Shown in pieces: positions 55,700 to 64,000 of a stretch of 64,000 bases of DNA; positions within the stretch are counted from its first letter, which is position 1; each line of letters starts with the position of its first letter. The DNA is taken from NCBI RefSeq assembly GCF_946151065.1, contig NZ_CAMGZA010000005.1, forward strand, positions 124,001-188,000, written 5' to 3'. The notes beneath the pieces are model-generated. The model was not told where the DNA came from. It saw only the letters and a list, made by a program, of their open reading frames with translations, and did not search any database. Made by a program: the position numbers and the translations under genes. The stretch comes from Microbacterium sp. Marseille-Q6965. GTDB taxonomy: Bacteria > Actinomycetota > Actinomycetes > Actinomycetales > Microbacteriaceae.

Positions 55700-58600
55700 C
55701 TACCCGAGGCACTGCGGGCCGAGCAGCGACTTCAGGTCGCCGAACAGGTCGGCGGTGATCTGCACGGGCAGCGGGACCTCGAAGACCTTGGCCGAGCTGC
55801 CGCGGTGCATCTTCAGGCGCACCTCCGTGTCGCCGGCGTGCCGGCGCAAGACCTCCGACAGCTCGAGCACGAGCCGCTCGGTGGCGCGCTGCTCGGGCAG
55901 CAGCAGCGTGAGCGGCCCCGAGGCGTCGTGACCGCCGACATCCGGGGTGAAGGCCGACTGCGCGTGCAGGTTGAGGCCGTCGTCGCGCCGCGACACGCGC
56001 CCGCGCACCACGAGGATGGAGTCCTGCTGCAGGATCGGCTGGAACTCGGTGTAGGTCTTCCCCATGAACATCACGGTCACCTCACCCTCGAAGTCCTCGA
56101 CGGTGATCATGCCGTACGGGTTGCCGCTGGATTTCGCCACGCGGTGCTGCGCGCTGGTCACCAGGCCGGCCACGGTCACCTGATCGCCGTCCTGCAGGTC
56201 CTCCGATGCCAGGAGGTCGTGGATCGTGATGCTGCGGTGCTTCGCGAGCGGCACCTCCAGCCCGGCGAGCGGGTGATCCGAGACGTACAGCCCCAGCATC
56301 TCGCGCTCGAACGCGAGCTTGTCCTTCTTCGTGAACTCCGGCCGCTCCGGCACCTTCTGCGCGGTCTCCGGCTCGTCCCACAGGCTGTCGAAGTCGAATC
56401 CGATGGCACCCTGCGCCTCGTTCCGCTTGCGGTCGACGGCCGCCTCGACGGCCTGCTCGTGGATCTCGAGCAGCGCGCGGCGCGTGGATCCCATCGAGTC
56501 GAAGGCGCCGGCCTTGATGAGCGACTCCACCGTGCGCTTGTTCGCGACGTGGGCGGGGACGCGGCTCAGGAAGTCGTGGAAGCTCGCGTACGGGCCGTCC
56601 TTGCGCGCGTCGACGATGCCGTCCACGACGTTCGATCCGACGTTGCGCACGGCGCCGAGGCCGAAGCGGATGTCGTCGCCCACGGCCGAGAAGAAGCCGA
56701 TCGACTCCGAGACGTCGGGCTGAAGCACCCTGATGCCCATGCGACGGCACTCGTTGAGGTACATCGCGAGCTTGTCGCGCGAGTCGCCGACGCTCGTGAG
56801 CACGGCCGCCATGTACTCGGCCGGGTAGTGCGCCTTGAGGTATGCCGTCCAGTACGACACCACGCCGTATGCCGCGGAGTGCGCCTTGTTGAACGCGTAG
56901 TCCGAGAACGGCAGCAGGATGTCCCACAGCGCCTTGATGGCGGCCTCGGAGTAGCCGCGCTCCTTCATGCCGCCCGAGAAGCCCTCGTACTGCTTGTCGA
57001 GCTCGGACTTCTTCTTCTTGCCCATCGCCCGGCGCAGGATGTCGGCCTGTCCCAGGCTGAAGCCCGCCACCTTCTGCGCGATGGCCATCACCTGCTCCTG
57101 ATAGATGATCAGGCCGTAGGTCGTATCGAGGATGTCGCGCAGCGGCTCCTCGAGCTCCGGATGGATCGGCGTGATCTCCTGCAGGCCGTTCTTGCGCAGC
57201 GCGTAGTTCGTGTGCGAGTTGGCGCCCATCGGGCCCGGCCGGTACAGCGCGATGACGGCCGAGATGTCCTCGAAGTTGTCGGGCTTCATGAGGCGCAGCA
57301 GCGAGCGCATCGGCCCGCCGTCGAGCTGGAACACGCCCAGCGTGTCGCCGCGCGCAAGCAGCGCGTACGCCTCGCGGTCGTCGAGCGGCAGGTGCTCGAG
57401 GTCGACCTCTTCGCCGCGGTTGGTGCGGATGTTGTCAAGCGCGTCGGAGAGGATCGTGAGGTTGCGCAGCCCCAGGAAGTCCATCTTGATGAGGCCGAGC
57501 GCCTCGCAGGCCGGGTAGTCGAACTGCGTGACGATCTGCCCGTCCTGCTCCCGCTTCATGATCGGGATGATGTCGATGAGCGGCTCGCTGGACATGATCA
57601 CGCCGGCGGCGTGCACGCCCCACTGCCGTTTCAGCCCCTCGAGCCCGACGGCCCGGTCGTAGACCGTCTTCGCCTCCGGGTCGCTCTCGATGAGCGCGCG
57701 GAACTCGCTGGCCTCCTTGTAGCGAGGGTGCTCCGGGTTGAACATGCCGTCGAGCGGCATGTCCTTCCCCATCACGGCGGGCGGCATCGCCTTGGTCAGC
57801 CGCTCCCCCATGCTGAACGGGAAGCCGAGCACGCGCCCGGCGTCTTTGAGCGCCTGCTTGGACTTGATGGTGCCGTACGTGACGATCTGGGCGACCCGCT
57901 CGTCGCCGTACTTCTCGGTGACGTAGTCGATCACCTCGCCGCGGCGGCGGTCGTCGAAGTCGACGTCGAAGTCGGGCATCGAGACGCGGTCCGGGTTGAG
58001 GAAGCGCTCGAAGATCAGACCGTGCTCGAGGGGGTCGAGGTCGGTGATGCGCATGGCGTAAGCCACCATCGATCCCGCTCCCGAGCCGCGGCCGGGGCCC
58101 ACGCGGATGCCGTGGTCCTTCGCCCAGTTGATGAAGTCGGCCACGACGAGGAAGTAGCCGGGGAAGCCCATCTGCAGGATGATCCCGACCTCGTAGTCCG
58201 CCTGCTTGCGCACCTTGTCGGGGATGCCGCCCGGGTAGCGGTAGTGAAGGCCCTTCTCGACCTCCTTGATGAGCCAGCTCTCCTCGGTCTCACCCTCGGG
58301 CACCGGGAACTTCGGCATGTAGTTCGCGTTCGTGTCGAACTCGACGTTGCACCGCTCGGCGATGAGCAGTGTGCTGTCGCACGCCTCGGGGTGGTCGCGG
58401 AACAGCTGGCGCATCTCGGCGGCCGTCTTGACGTAGTAGCCGTCGCCGTCGAACTTGAAGCGGTTCGGGTCGTCCAGCGTCGAACCCGACTGCACGCACA
58501 GCAGGGCCGCGTGCGCGTCGGCCTCGTGCTGATGGGTGTAGTGCGAGTCGTTGGTCGCGACCAGCGGGATGCCGAGGTCCTTCGCGAGCCGCAGCAGGTC

Positions 58601-59212
58601 GGTCATGACGCGGCGTTCGATGTCGAGGCCGTGATCCATGATCTCGGCGAAGTAGTTCTCCTTGCCGAAGATGTCCTGGAACTCCGCGGCCGCCTGCCGC
58701 GCCGCCTCGTACTGGCCCAGGCGGAGCTTGGTCTGGACCTCACCAGACGGACAGCCGGTCGTGGCGATGAGGCCCTTGCCATAGGTCTGCAGCAGCTCGC
58801 GGTCCATGCGCGGCTTGAAGTAGTAGCCCTCGATGCTCGACAGCGAGCTCAACCGGAAGAGGTTGTGCATGCCGGCGGTGTTCTCGGCCCACATCGTCAT
58901 GTGCGTGTAGGCGCCGCCGCCCGACACGTCGTCGCTCTTCTGGTCCGGGCTGCCCCACGCCACGCGCGTCTTGTCGGTGCGGTGCGTCCCGGGCGTGACG
59001 TACGCCTCGAGGCCGATGATCGGCTTCACGCCCGCCGCCTGCGCGGCCTTGTAGAACTCGAACGCGGCGAACGTGTTGCCGTGGTCGGTGACGGCGATCG
59101 CCGGCATCCCGTAGTCGGCGGCGGCCTGGGTCATCGCCCCGAGCTTCGCCGCCCCGTCCAGCATCGAGTACTCGCTGTGGACGTGCAGGTGAACGAAGGA
59201 GTCGGAGGCCAT
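55700..59212 (-). CDS. dnaE: DNA polymerase III alpha subunit
   Basis: 1170 residues, replicative polymerase. An N-terminal PHP domain (FVHLHVHSEYSMLDGAAKL, VTDHGN) is followed by the polymerase palm, with its catalytic aspartates in MPDFDVDFDD (~410-420). GRGSGAGSMVAY precedes it, and the fingers/helix-hairpin-helix and C-terminal OB domain with QVTVAGLVTS follow. This is the DnaE1 type without a proofreading exonuclease domain. The ATG at 59212 is the family start. Confidence 0.97.
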   Translation of the reverse strand: MASDSFVHLHVHSEYSMLDGAAKLGAMTQAAADYGMPAIAVTDHGNTFAAFEFYKAAQAAGVKPIIGLEAYVTPGTHRTDKTRVAWGSPDQKSDDVSGGGAYTHMTMWAENTAGMHNLFRLSSLSSIEGYYFKPRMDRELLQTYGKGLIATTGCPSGEVQTKLRLGQYEAARQAAAEFQDIFGKENYFAEIMDHGLDIERRVMTDLLRLAKDLGIPLVATNDSHYTHQHEADAHAALLCVQSGSTLDDPNRFKFDGDGYYVKTAAEMRQLFRDHPEACDSTLLIAERCNVEFDTNANYMPKFPVPEGETEESWLIKEVEKGLHYRYPGGIPDKVRKQADYEVGIILQMGFPGYFLVVADFINWAKDHGIRVGPGRGSGAGSMVAYAMRITDLDPLEHGLIFERFLNPDRVSMPDFDVDFDDRRRGEVIDYVTEKYGDERVAQIVTYGTIKSKQALKDAGRVLGFPFSMGERLTKAMPPAVMGKDMPLDGMFNPEHPRYKEASEFRALIESDPEAKTVYDRAVGLEGLKRQWGVHAAGVIMSSEPLIDIIPIMKREQDGQIVTQFDYPACEALGLIKMDFLGLRNLTILSDALDNIRTNRGEEVDLEHLPLDDREAYALLARGDTLGVFQLDGGPMRSLLRLMKPDNFEDISAVIALYRPGPMGANSHTNYALRKNGLQEITPIHPELEEPLRDILDTTYGLIIYQEQVMAIAQKVAGFSLGQADILRRAMGKKKKSELDKQYEGFSGGMKERGYSEAAIKALWDILLPFSDYAFNKAHSAAYGVVSYWTAYLKAHYPAEYMAAVLTSVGDSRDKLAMYLNECRRMGIRVLQPDVSESIGFFSAVGDDIRFGLGAVRNVGSNVVDGIVDARKDGPYASFHDFLSRVPAHVANKRTVESLIKAGAFDSMGSTRRALLEIHEQAVEAAVDRKRNEAQGAIGFDFDSLWDEPETAQKVPERPEFTKKDKLAFEREMLGLYVSDHPLAGLEVPLAKHRSITIHDLLASEDLQDGDQVTVAGLVTSAQHRVAKSSGNPYGMITVEDFEGEVTVMFMGKTYTEFQPILQQDSILVVRGRVSRRDDGLNLHAQSAFTPDVGGHDASGPLTLLLPEQRATERLVLELSEVLRRHAGDTEVRLKMHRGSSAKVFEVPLPVQITADLFGDLKSLLGPQCLG

Positions 59213-59279
59213 GGATCGAGTCTAGGTTCGGCCCCCGACATGCGGCGCCCGCCCCGCCCGGCCCCTCGAACCCGCCGGC

Positions 59280-59900
59280 TCACCCGGGTGCGGCCTCGCC
59301 GCTGAGGGCATCGACGCGCCGCACGCCCTCGTCGCACGCGGCCGCCGCGGCGGCGATGCCGTCGTCGTTCGACGAGCGGGCCGCGGTGTCGTCGCCGCCC
59401 CCCGCCGCGCCCATGTCGCTGCGCAGATTGGCGTGCGCGCAGGCGGCCGCCGCCCGGATCGCCGCCCCCGCCGCCGCGACATCCGCGTGCAGTGTCGGGC
59501 CGGTGCCCCCGCCCGCGTCCTCGAGCACGGCGATCGCGTCGAGCGCGAGCCTCGCAAGGGCCGCGGACGAACGTGCCCCGGCGACGGCGGCCTCGCCCTG
59601 CCGTGCGTCATCATCCGATCGCAGAGCGGCTCCGAACCGCGCCGACGCGACCGAGTCGGCGTCGGCGCGCCGCAGCGCCGAGTCCGTCAGCTCGCGCGCG
59701 CGTCGCTCCGCGTCATCCGCGCCGGTGTACGCCGCGACCATCGCCGTCAGCGCCGCGCCCATCGCGAGCATCACCCCACCCGCGGCGCCGCCGCCGGGGT
59801 CGCCGCGGCGCTCGGCGAGCCCCTCGATCCACTCCGCGATGGTCATGTCGCGGATCGCCCGCCCCTCGCCGCCCACGACGTCTCGTTCGTTCCCCGTCAT
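59280..59900 (-). CDS. cyclodeaminase/cyclohydrolase-family (FTCD-C-like) protein
   Basis: 206 residues, all-helical. The family motif GDPGGGAAGGVMLAMGAALTAM lies near residues 33-54, and a long Ala-rich second half follows. The fold is that of formiminotetrahydrofolate cyclodeaminase and methenyl-THF cyclohydrolase FchA; the actual substrate is uncertain. The alternative start at ATG residue 19 is also reasonable. Not in an evident folate operon. Confidence 0.75.
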   Translation of the reverse strand: MTGNERDVVGGEGRAIRDMTIAEWIEGLAERRGDPGGGAAGGVMLAMGAALTAMVAAYTGADDAERRARELTDSALRRADADSVASARFGAALRSDDDARQGEAAVAGARSSAALARLALDAIAVLEDAGGGTGPTLHADVAAAGAAIRAAAACAHANLRSDMGAAGGGDDTAARSSNDDGIAAAAAACDEGVRRVDALSGEAAPG

Positions 59901-59972
59901 CCCGCCATCCTCGCCGCGCGCCGGCGCCGTCGCGAGGGGCTTGCGAACGGGCCCTCGGGTGCGCGAGCGGAT

Positions 59973-60548
59973 TCAGGTGCGCAGGTCGAGCCGCATGACG
60001 ACGCGCGGAAAGCCGCCCGACACCGCGGAGGTGTCGGCCACCTTGACGAAACCCGCGCGTTCGAACATGTCGCGGAATCCCACGAAGGCCATCGTCTGGT
60101 CCACGCGCTGTCCGCGGTTGTCGACGGGATAGCCCTCGAGCGCCGGCGCGCCACCGTCGCGCGCGAAGTCCACGGCGCCGCGTACCAGGTGGTCGAGGAT
60201 TCCCTTCTTGCGGTGCCCCGGCCGCACGCGAAAGCACCACGCGCTCCACACCGGCAGGTCGTCCACACGAGGGATCGTGCGGCTTCGTGCGAACTGCGTG
60301 TCGGCGCGCGGGGCGACGCCGGCCCACCCGACCGGCTCGTCGCCGTCCCACGCGAGCACCCCGGGGGGCAGGTCCGACTCGCACAGGGCGCGCACGAACT
60401 CGCCCCGGGCGGTGCCCTGCAGCTGGCGGTTCAGCGCCGCCGGCACCCGGTGGCTCAGGCACCAGCACACGTTCGCATCCGGGCGCCGGGGACCGACGAG
60501 CGCGCGGACGCCCTCGAAGTCGGTCGCGGGACGCGTCGTGATCACCAT
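59973..60548 (-). CDS. GNAT-family N-acetyltransferase
   Basis: 191 residues. The acetyl-CoA-binding motif appears as FRVRPGHRKKGILDHLVRGA, preceded by the beta-strand DLPVWSAWC. A Cys/Trp-rich segment NVCWCLSHR near residue 32 is typical of a subgroup of actinobacterial GNAT proteins. The acceptor is unknown. Start ATG 60548. Confidence 0.8.
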   Translation of the reverse strand: MVITTRPATDFEGVRALVGPRRPDANVCWCLSHRVPAALNRQLQGTARGEFVRALCESDLPPGVLAWDGDEPVGWAGVAPRADTQFARSRTIPRVDDLPVWSAWCFRVRPGHRKKGILDHLVRGAVDFARDGGAPALEGYPVDNRGQRVDQTMAFVGFRDMFERAGFVKVADTSAVSGGFPRVVMRLDLRT

Positions 60549-60609
60549 GCCGCCATCATGACGCGTGCCCGCGACATTCGGAACGGGCGCAGGCGGTCGG
60601 GACGCGGGG

Positions 60610-61530
60610 CTACTCGCCCCGCAGGATGTCGAGCGCGTGCTGCAGGTCGGCCGGGTACGGCGAGGCGAACTCCACCCGCTCCCCCGTGGCCGGGTGGTCG
60701 AAGGCCAGGCGGTGCGCGTGCAGCCACTGGCGCGTCAGTCCGAGCCGAGCGGACATCGTGGGGTCGGCTCCGTACAGAGGGTCGCCGACGCACGGGTGCC
60801 GGTGCGCCGCCATGTGCACGCGGATCTGGTGCGTGCGTCCGGTCTCGAGGTGGATCTCGAGCAGGGACGCGCCGGGGAACGCCTCGATGGTCTCGTAGTG
60901 CGTGACGGAGTCCTTCCCGTCGGGCGTCACGGCGAACTTCCACGAGTGGCTCGGGTGACGGCCGATGGGCGCGTCGATGGTGCCGACGAGCGGATCGGGG
61001 TGGCCCTGCACGACCGCGTGGTAGACCTTGTCGACGGTCCGCTCCTTGAACGCGCGCTTGAGCAGCGTGTACGCCCGCTCGGTCTTGGCGACGACCATGA
61101 GCCCGCTCGTGCCCACGTCGAGGCGGTGCACGATGCCCTGCCGCTCGGCGGCGCCGCTCGTGGCCACCTGCACGCCCGCGCCCAGAAGGGCACCGAGCAC
61201 CGTCGGTCCCTCCCAGCCCAGCGACGGATGGGCCGCCACGCCCACCGGCTTGTCGACCACGACGATGTCGTCGTCCTGGTGGATGATCCCGAGCTCGGGC
61301 ACCTCGACCGCGACCACGCGCGGTTCCTCCTTCGGGCGCCACTCCACGTCCAGCCAGGAGCCCGCGGTGACGCGATCCGACTTCGCGACGGGAACGCCGT
61401 CCAGCTGGACGCCGCCGGTCTCGACGACCTCGGCGGCGAACGTGCGCGAGAAGCCGAGCATCTTGGCGAGGGCGGCGTCGACGCGCGTGCCGTCGAGCCC
61501 GTCGGGCACGGGAAGCCGGCGAGACTCCAT
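60610..61530 (-). CDS. rluD: 23S rRNA pseudouridine synthase, RluA/RluD family
   Basis: 306 residues. An N-terminal S4 RNA-binding domain ([20 protein letters not shown]) precedes the catalytic domain with the active-site Asp in [17 protein letters not shown] and the [13 protein letters not shown] motif. The ATG at 61530 overlaps the lspA stop by one base (TGATG), which is the usual lspA-rluD coupling. Confidence 0.94.
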   Translation of the reverse strand: MESRRLPVPDGLDGTRVDAALAKMLGFSRTFAAEVVETGGVQLDGVPVAKSDRVTAGSWLDVEWRPKEEPRVVAVEVPELGIIHQDDDIVVVDKPVGVAAHPSLGWEGPTVLGALLGAGVQVATSGAAERQGIVHRLDVGTSGLMVVAKTERAYTLLKRAFKERTVDKVYHAVVQGHPDPLVGTIDAPIGRHPSHSWKFAVTPDGKDSVTHYETIEAFPGASLLEIHLETGRTHQIRVHMAAHRHPCVGDPLYGADPTMSARLGLTRQWLHAHRLAFDHPATGERVEFASPYPADLQHALDILRGE

Positions 61531-62225
61531 CAGGCCCGATCCCCCGCCGGGTCCGTCGTCACGGAATCCGACGCGTCGGGCGTGGACGGGCGCGGGGCCG
61601 CGTCGGTGGCGCCGTCGGATCCCGTGGCCGGTGCGACGTCGTCGGATGCGGCGTCCGGCTCCGCGGCGGCGGGCGTGTCGTCGCCGTCGGTCGCGCCGGC
61701 ACCGCGCGTGCCGTCGAAGTCGAGCCCCAGGACGAGGAGCAGTGCGACGGCCGCCATGCCCCCGACGATGAAGATGTCGGCGACGTTGTAGATCGCCGGG
61801 TTGGGTGCCCAGAACCACATCCACGGCGTCAGGATGAAGTCGACGACGTGCCCCACGGCGAAGCCCGGGTCGCGGAAGAGGCGGTCGGTGAGGTTGCCCA
61901 GCACCCCGCCCAGAAGCAGCCCGAGCACGACGGCCCACAGGCGCGAGCGCACCCGGGTGGCGGCGAGGTAGACGATGATGGCCGCGACGACCGCCATGGC
62001 GATCGTGAAGATCCAGGTCACGCCCTCGCCCAGCGAGAACGCGGCGCCCGGATTGAAGACGAGGACGAACTGCAGCGCCTCACCGACCACGGGCACGGGA
62101 AGGCCCGGTTCGAGGGACTGCAGGACGAGGTGCTTCGAGAACTGGTCGGCGGCCAGCACCGTCACCGCGAGGATCGCGATGAGGGTGCCGGCCGCCGCCG
62201 TGCGAAGAGGGGTCCGGCCGCTCAA
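61530..62225 (-). CDS. lspA: lipoprotein signal peptidase II with a long acidic tail
   Basis: 231 residues. Four membrane helices and both catalytic aspartates are visible: [23 protein letters not shown] and VVDFI, and [12 protein letters not shown]. The family is usually ~160-200 residues; here the last ~65 are Ala/Asp/Thr/Ser-rich and probably disordered in the cytosol. The TTG at 62223-62225 ([13 protein letters not shown]) is the best start. Cleaves prolipoproteins such as the one at 38601. Confidence 0.93.
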   Translation of the reverse strand: MSGRTPLRTAAAGTLIAILAVTVLAADQFSKHLVLQSLEPGLPVPVVGEALQFVLVFNPGAAFSLGEGVTWIFTIAMAVVAAIIVYLAATRVRSRLWAVVLGLLLGGVLGNLTDRLFRDPGFAVGHVVDFILTPWMWFWAPNPAIYNVADIFIVGGMAAVALLLVLGLDFDGTRGAGATDGDDTPAAAEPDAASDDVAPATGSDGATDAAPRPSTPDASDSVTTDPAGDRA

Positions 62226-62235
62226 CAGGCCGGGC

Positions 62236-62814
62236 TCAGAGGCCGATCGCCGAGACCGGCGTCGACGACGAGGACGTGCTCGAGGTCTCGAGGTCCTTCA
62301 GCTTGGTCTCGAAGAACGAGCGCATCTCGGCGCGGTAGTCGCGCTCGAAGCCGCGCAGCTCGGTGATGCGGTTCTCGAGCGTCTTGCGCTCGTTCTCGAG
62401 GCGCGTGCGGATCTCCTGCTGCTTGCGCTCGGCCTCGGCGATGATCTCGCCGGCCTGCGTGCGAGCGTCGGAGACGAGCTTCTCGGCCTCCGCCTTGCCC
62501 TCCGCAACGTGCTCGTCGTGCAGGCGCTGCGCGCGCTCGATGATGCTCACGGCGCTCGTCGCGGCGTTGGCCTGCGGCGCCTCGGCCGGCTGCGGGGCCT
62601 CCGCGGGCTTGGGGGCTTCCGCGGCGGGGGCCGTCGCGCGCGAAGACTCGAGCTCGGCGACGCGCGCCTTCAGCCGCTCGTTCTCCTCGAGGGCCTTGCG
62701 CCACTCGACGACGATCTCGTCCAGGAAGTCGTCGACCTCATCCGGGTCGAACCCCTCCTTGAACCGGACGTGCTGGAACTGCTTGGTGACGACGTCATCC
62801 GGGGTGAGTGCCAT
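62236..62814 (-). CDS. divIVA: polar growth/division protein DivIVA (Wag31)
   Basis: 192 residues. The conserved N-terminal membrane-curvature-binding domain (ALTPDDVVTKQFQHVRFKEG and DPDEVDDFLDEIV) is followed by a coiled coil, an Ala/Pro/Glu linker (~65-85) and a second long coiled coil. It marks poles and directs wall growth in actinobacteria. The ATG at 62814 has AAAGAGG upstream. It stands between yggT and lspA in the division cluster. Confidence 0.95.
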   Translation of the reverse strand: MALTPDDVVTKQFQHVRFKEGFDPDEVDDFLDEIVVEWRKALEENERLKARVAELESSRATAPAAEAPKPAEAPQPAEAPQANAATSAVSIIERAQRLHDEHVAEGKAEAEKLVSDARTQAGEIIAEAERKQQEIRTRLENERKTLENRITELRGFERDYRAEMRSFFETKLKDLETSSTSSSSTPVSAIGL

Positions 62815-62940
62815 GGGGAGGGACCTCTTTCGATCAGAGACAGTCGGAGGGCCGCAGGGTCTGGCCCGCGGCTTCAGTCTCGAGCAAGCATAACCGGCCG
62901 ACGCCGACAGCCGAACCCCGGATCGCAATCCGGAGCGGGT

Positions 62941-63237
62941 TCAGGCGCTCGCCAGAACGCTCGTCACCGACAGCAGGATGATGCACAGGAACATCGTGAT
63001 CGCGAACGCGAAATCGATCGCGATGCCACCGACGCGCAGCGGCGGGATGAAGCGGCGCAGGAACCGGATCGGGGGGTCCGTGATGGTGTACACGGCCTCC
63101 GCGATGACGAGCATCGCGCCCTTGGGCCGCCATTCGCGATTGAACAGCGGGATGTAGTCGAGGATCAGCCGACCGAACAGCACGAGCATGTACAGCAGGA
63201 CGAGCAGATTCAGCAGCGTGAAGACGAGCGCGATCAC
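62941..63237 (-). CDS. YggT-family membrane protein
   Basis: 98 residues, two membrane helices (LVFTLLNLLVLLYMLVLFGR and the C-terminal FAFAITMFLCIILLS), with the family segment ITDPPIRFLRRFIPPLR between them. It is conserved next to sepF and divIVA in Gram-positive bacteria, where it is thought to assist division or osmotic tolerance. Confidence 0.9.
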   Translation of the reverse strand: MIALVFTLLNLLVLLYMLVLFGRLILDYIPLFNREWRPKGAMLVIAEAVYTITDPPIRFLRRFIPPLRVGGIAIDFAFAITMFLCIILLSVTSVLASA

Positions 63238-63298
63238 GACACGAGCCTATCTCGGCGGCGCCCTAATCCCGGGCGCGCCGCCGCGAAGGTGACGGCGC

Positions 63299-63754
63299 TC
63301 AGAGCGCGTCGTCGCCGGTGATGGCGGCGTCGCCCGAGACCGCGATGTTCTCGGGGCTGAGCAGGAACACCTTGCTCGTCACGCGCTCGATGCGGCCGTA
63401 CAGTCCTAGCGAGAGACCGCTCGCGAAATCGATGAGGCGGCGCGCGTCGGCATCGCTCATCTGCGAGAGGTTCATGATCACCGGCACGCCGTCGCGGAAG
63501 TGCTCCGCGATCGTCTGCGCGTCGCGGTACTGCTTGGGGTGGACGGTGACGATCTCGGTGACGGCCGTGGCGGCCGGCTGACGCACCACGGCGGGACGGC
63601 GGATCGGCGTCACGGGGGCGGGCACCTCCTCATCGCGCGCATGGCGCTCCTCGCGCGCGGCACGCACGGGGGTCTGCGGCTCGGCGGCCTCGTCGTACTC
63701 CTCCTCGTCCGCCAGGCCGAGGTAGACCATCGTCTTCTTGAGCGGGTTCGCCAT
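63299..63754 (-). CDS. sepF: cell division protein SepF
   Basis: 151 residues. The N-terminal membrane-binding helix [19 protein letters not shown] and a variable linker are followed by the folded domain beginning [20 protein letters not shown] and ending [11 protein letters not shown]. SepF tethers FtsZ to the membrane, which is crucial in actinobacteria that lack FtsA and ZipA. Confidence 0.96.
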   Translation of the reverse strand: MANPLKKTMVYLGLADEEEYDEAAEPQTPVRAAREERHARDEEVPAPVTPIRRPAVVRQPAATAVTEIVTVHPKQYRDAQTIAEHFRDGVPVIMNLSQMSDADARRLIDFASGLSLGLYGRIERVTSKVFLLSPENIAVSGDAAITGDDAL

Positions 63755-63788
63755 CGCGTCCTCCGTAAGCTGCTCGTTGTCTTTGAGG

Positions 63789-64000
63789 CTAAGCCCGGTC
63801 GGGCCGTGTCCCCGTGATTGCCGTCCCGATGCGCAGGTGTGTCGCGCCGGCCGCGATCGCCTCCGCGAAATCCGCCGTCATGCCCGCCGACATCCATGTC
63901 GCGTCCGGCGCCAGCCGGCGCACCCGCTCGGCGTACCCGGCGAGACGCTCGAAGGCCGCCGCCGGGGACTCGTCGAGCGGCGCGACGGCCATGACGCCAC
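63789..64000 (-). CDS. YggS/PLPBP family pyridoxal-phosphate protein (5' part beyond window)
   Basis: Only the C-terminal ~70 residues are present. They include [14 protein letters not shown], then [20 protein letters not shown] and LRIGTAITG, the end of the YggS single-domain alanine-racemase-like fold. It contributes to PLP homeostasis. Its position upstream of sepF is the standard gene order. Confidence 0.88.
   Translation of the reverse strand, partial: GVMAVAPLDESPAAAFERLAGYAERVRRLAPDATWMSAGMTADFAEAIAAGATHLRIGTAITGTRPDRA

Noticed and set aside
55805..59305. 1166-codon open frame antisense to dnaE
   Set aside because: It mirrors dnaE and has Arg/His/Val/Leu-biased nonsense composition; long antisense frames are expected at this GC content.

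Overview
The window looks like a chromosomal segment of a high-GC actinobacterium, most likely family Microbacteriaceae and probably Microbacterium or a close relative. The evidence is the very high GC content, the cytochrome bc1/aa3 branch with a diheme QcrC, the division cluster sepF-yggT-divIVA-lspA-rluD, a Ku plus LigD pair with Pol-PE-ligase order, the families DUF3039, DUF3043 and DUF6458, frequent GTG/TTG starts, and tightly overlapping operons. The genus is an inference from gene content only.

Layout. 1-14 kb: 3' part of the window's first gene serA, small membrane proteins, a FUSC protein, a 5'-3' exonuclease, an MFS carrier, trpD, then the ctaE-qcrC-qcrA-qcrB respiratory operon, prfB and another MFS carrier. 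14.1-22.85 kb: the remains of a tad/Flp pilus locus (tadG with a nonsense codon, a tadE fragment, the N-terminus of a CpaF-type ATPase), all on the minus strand. They are split by about 7.6 kb of foreign DNA that has replaced the middle of the locus. That island carries decayed phage-like small genes on its left side. On its right side is a compact minus-strand operon: zinc/HTH protein, HTH protein, cytosine-5 DNA methyltransferase, FRG-domain protein, DUF262 protein. The last three genes resemble a defence or restriction-like module with no recognisable conventional endonuclease.

22.95-45 kb: tRNA-Leu(TAG), a DedA protein, the divergent NHEJ pair ku and ligD, the murI-rph-rdgB operon, pncB, DUF3039, an ABC exporter whose ATPase gene has a long Ala/Lys/Pro-rich front end and a 17-G homopolymer at a frame break, a nucleotidyltransferase, an XRE regulator, tRNA-Lys(CTT), hisN, a lipoprotein, an FAD oxidoreductase, tmRNA (ssrA), a SIMPL protein, a frameshifted M20 peptidase and an MFS carrier.

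45-64 kb: ctaC-ctaD-ctaF (aa3 oxidase), erpA, an M20 dipeptidase, DUF3043, pyrD, nrdR, hisD, a Gln/Tyr/Pro/Gly-repeat membrane protein, dnaE, a cyclodeaminase-like protein, a GNAT enzyme, rluD, lspA, divIVA, yggT, sepF and the 3' end of a yggS gene.

The respiratory genes in two places (6.9-11.3 kb and 45.3-48.5 kb) together encode nearly the whole bc1-aa3 chain. The most unusual part of the window is the island in the tad locus and its methyltransferase-FRG-DUF262 operon.
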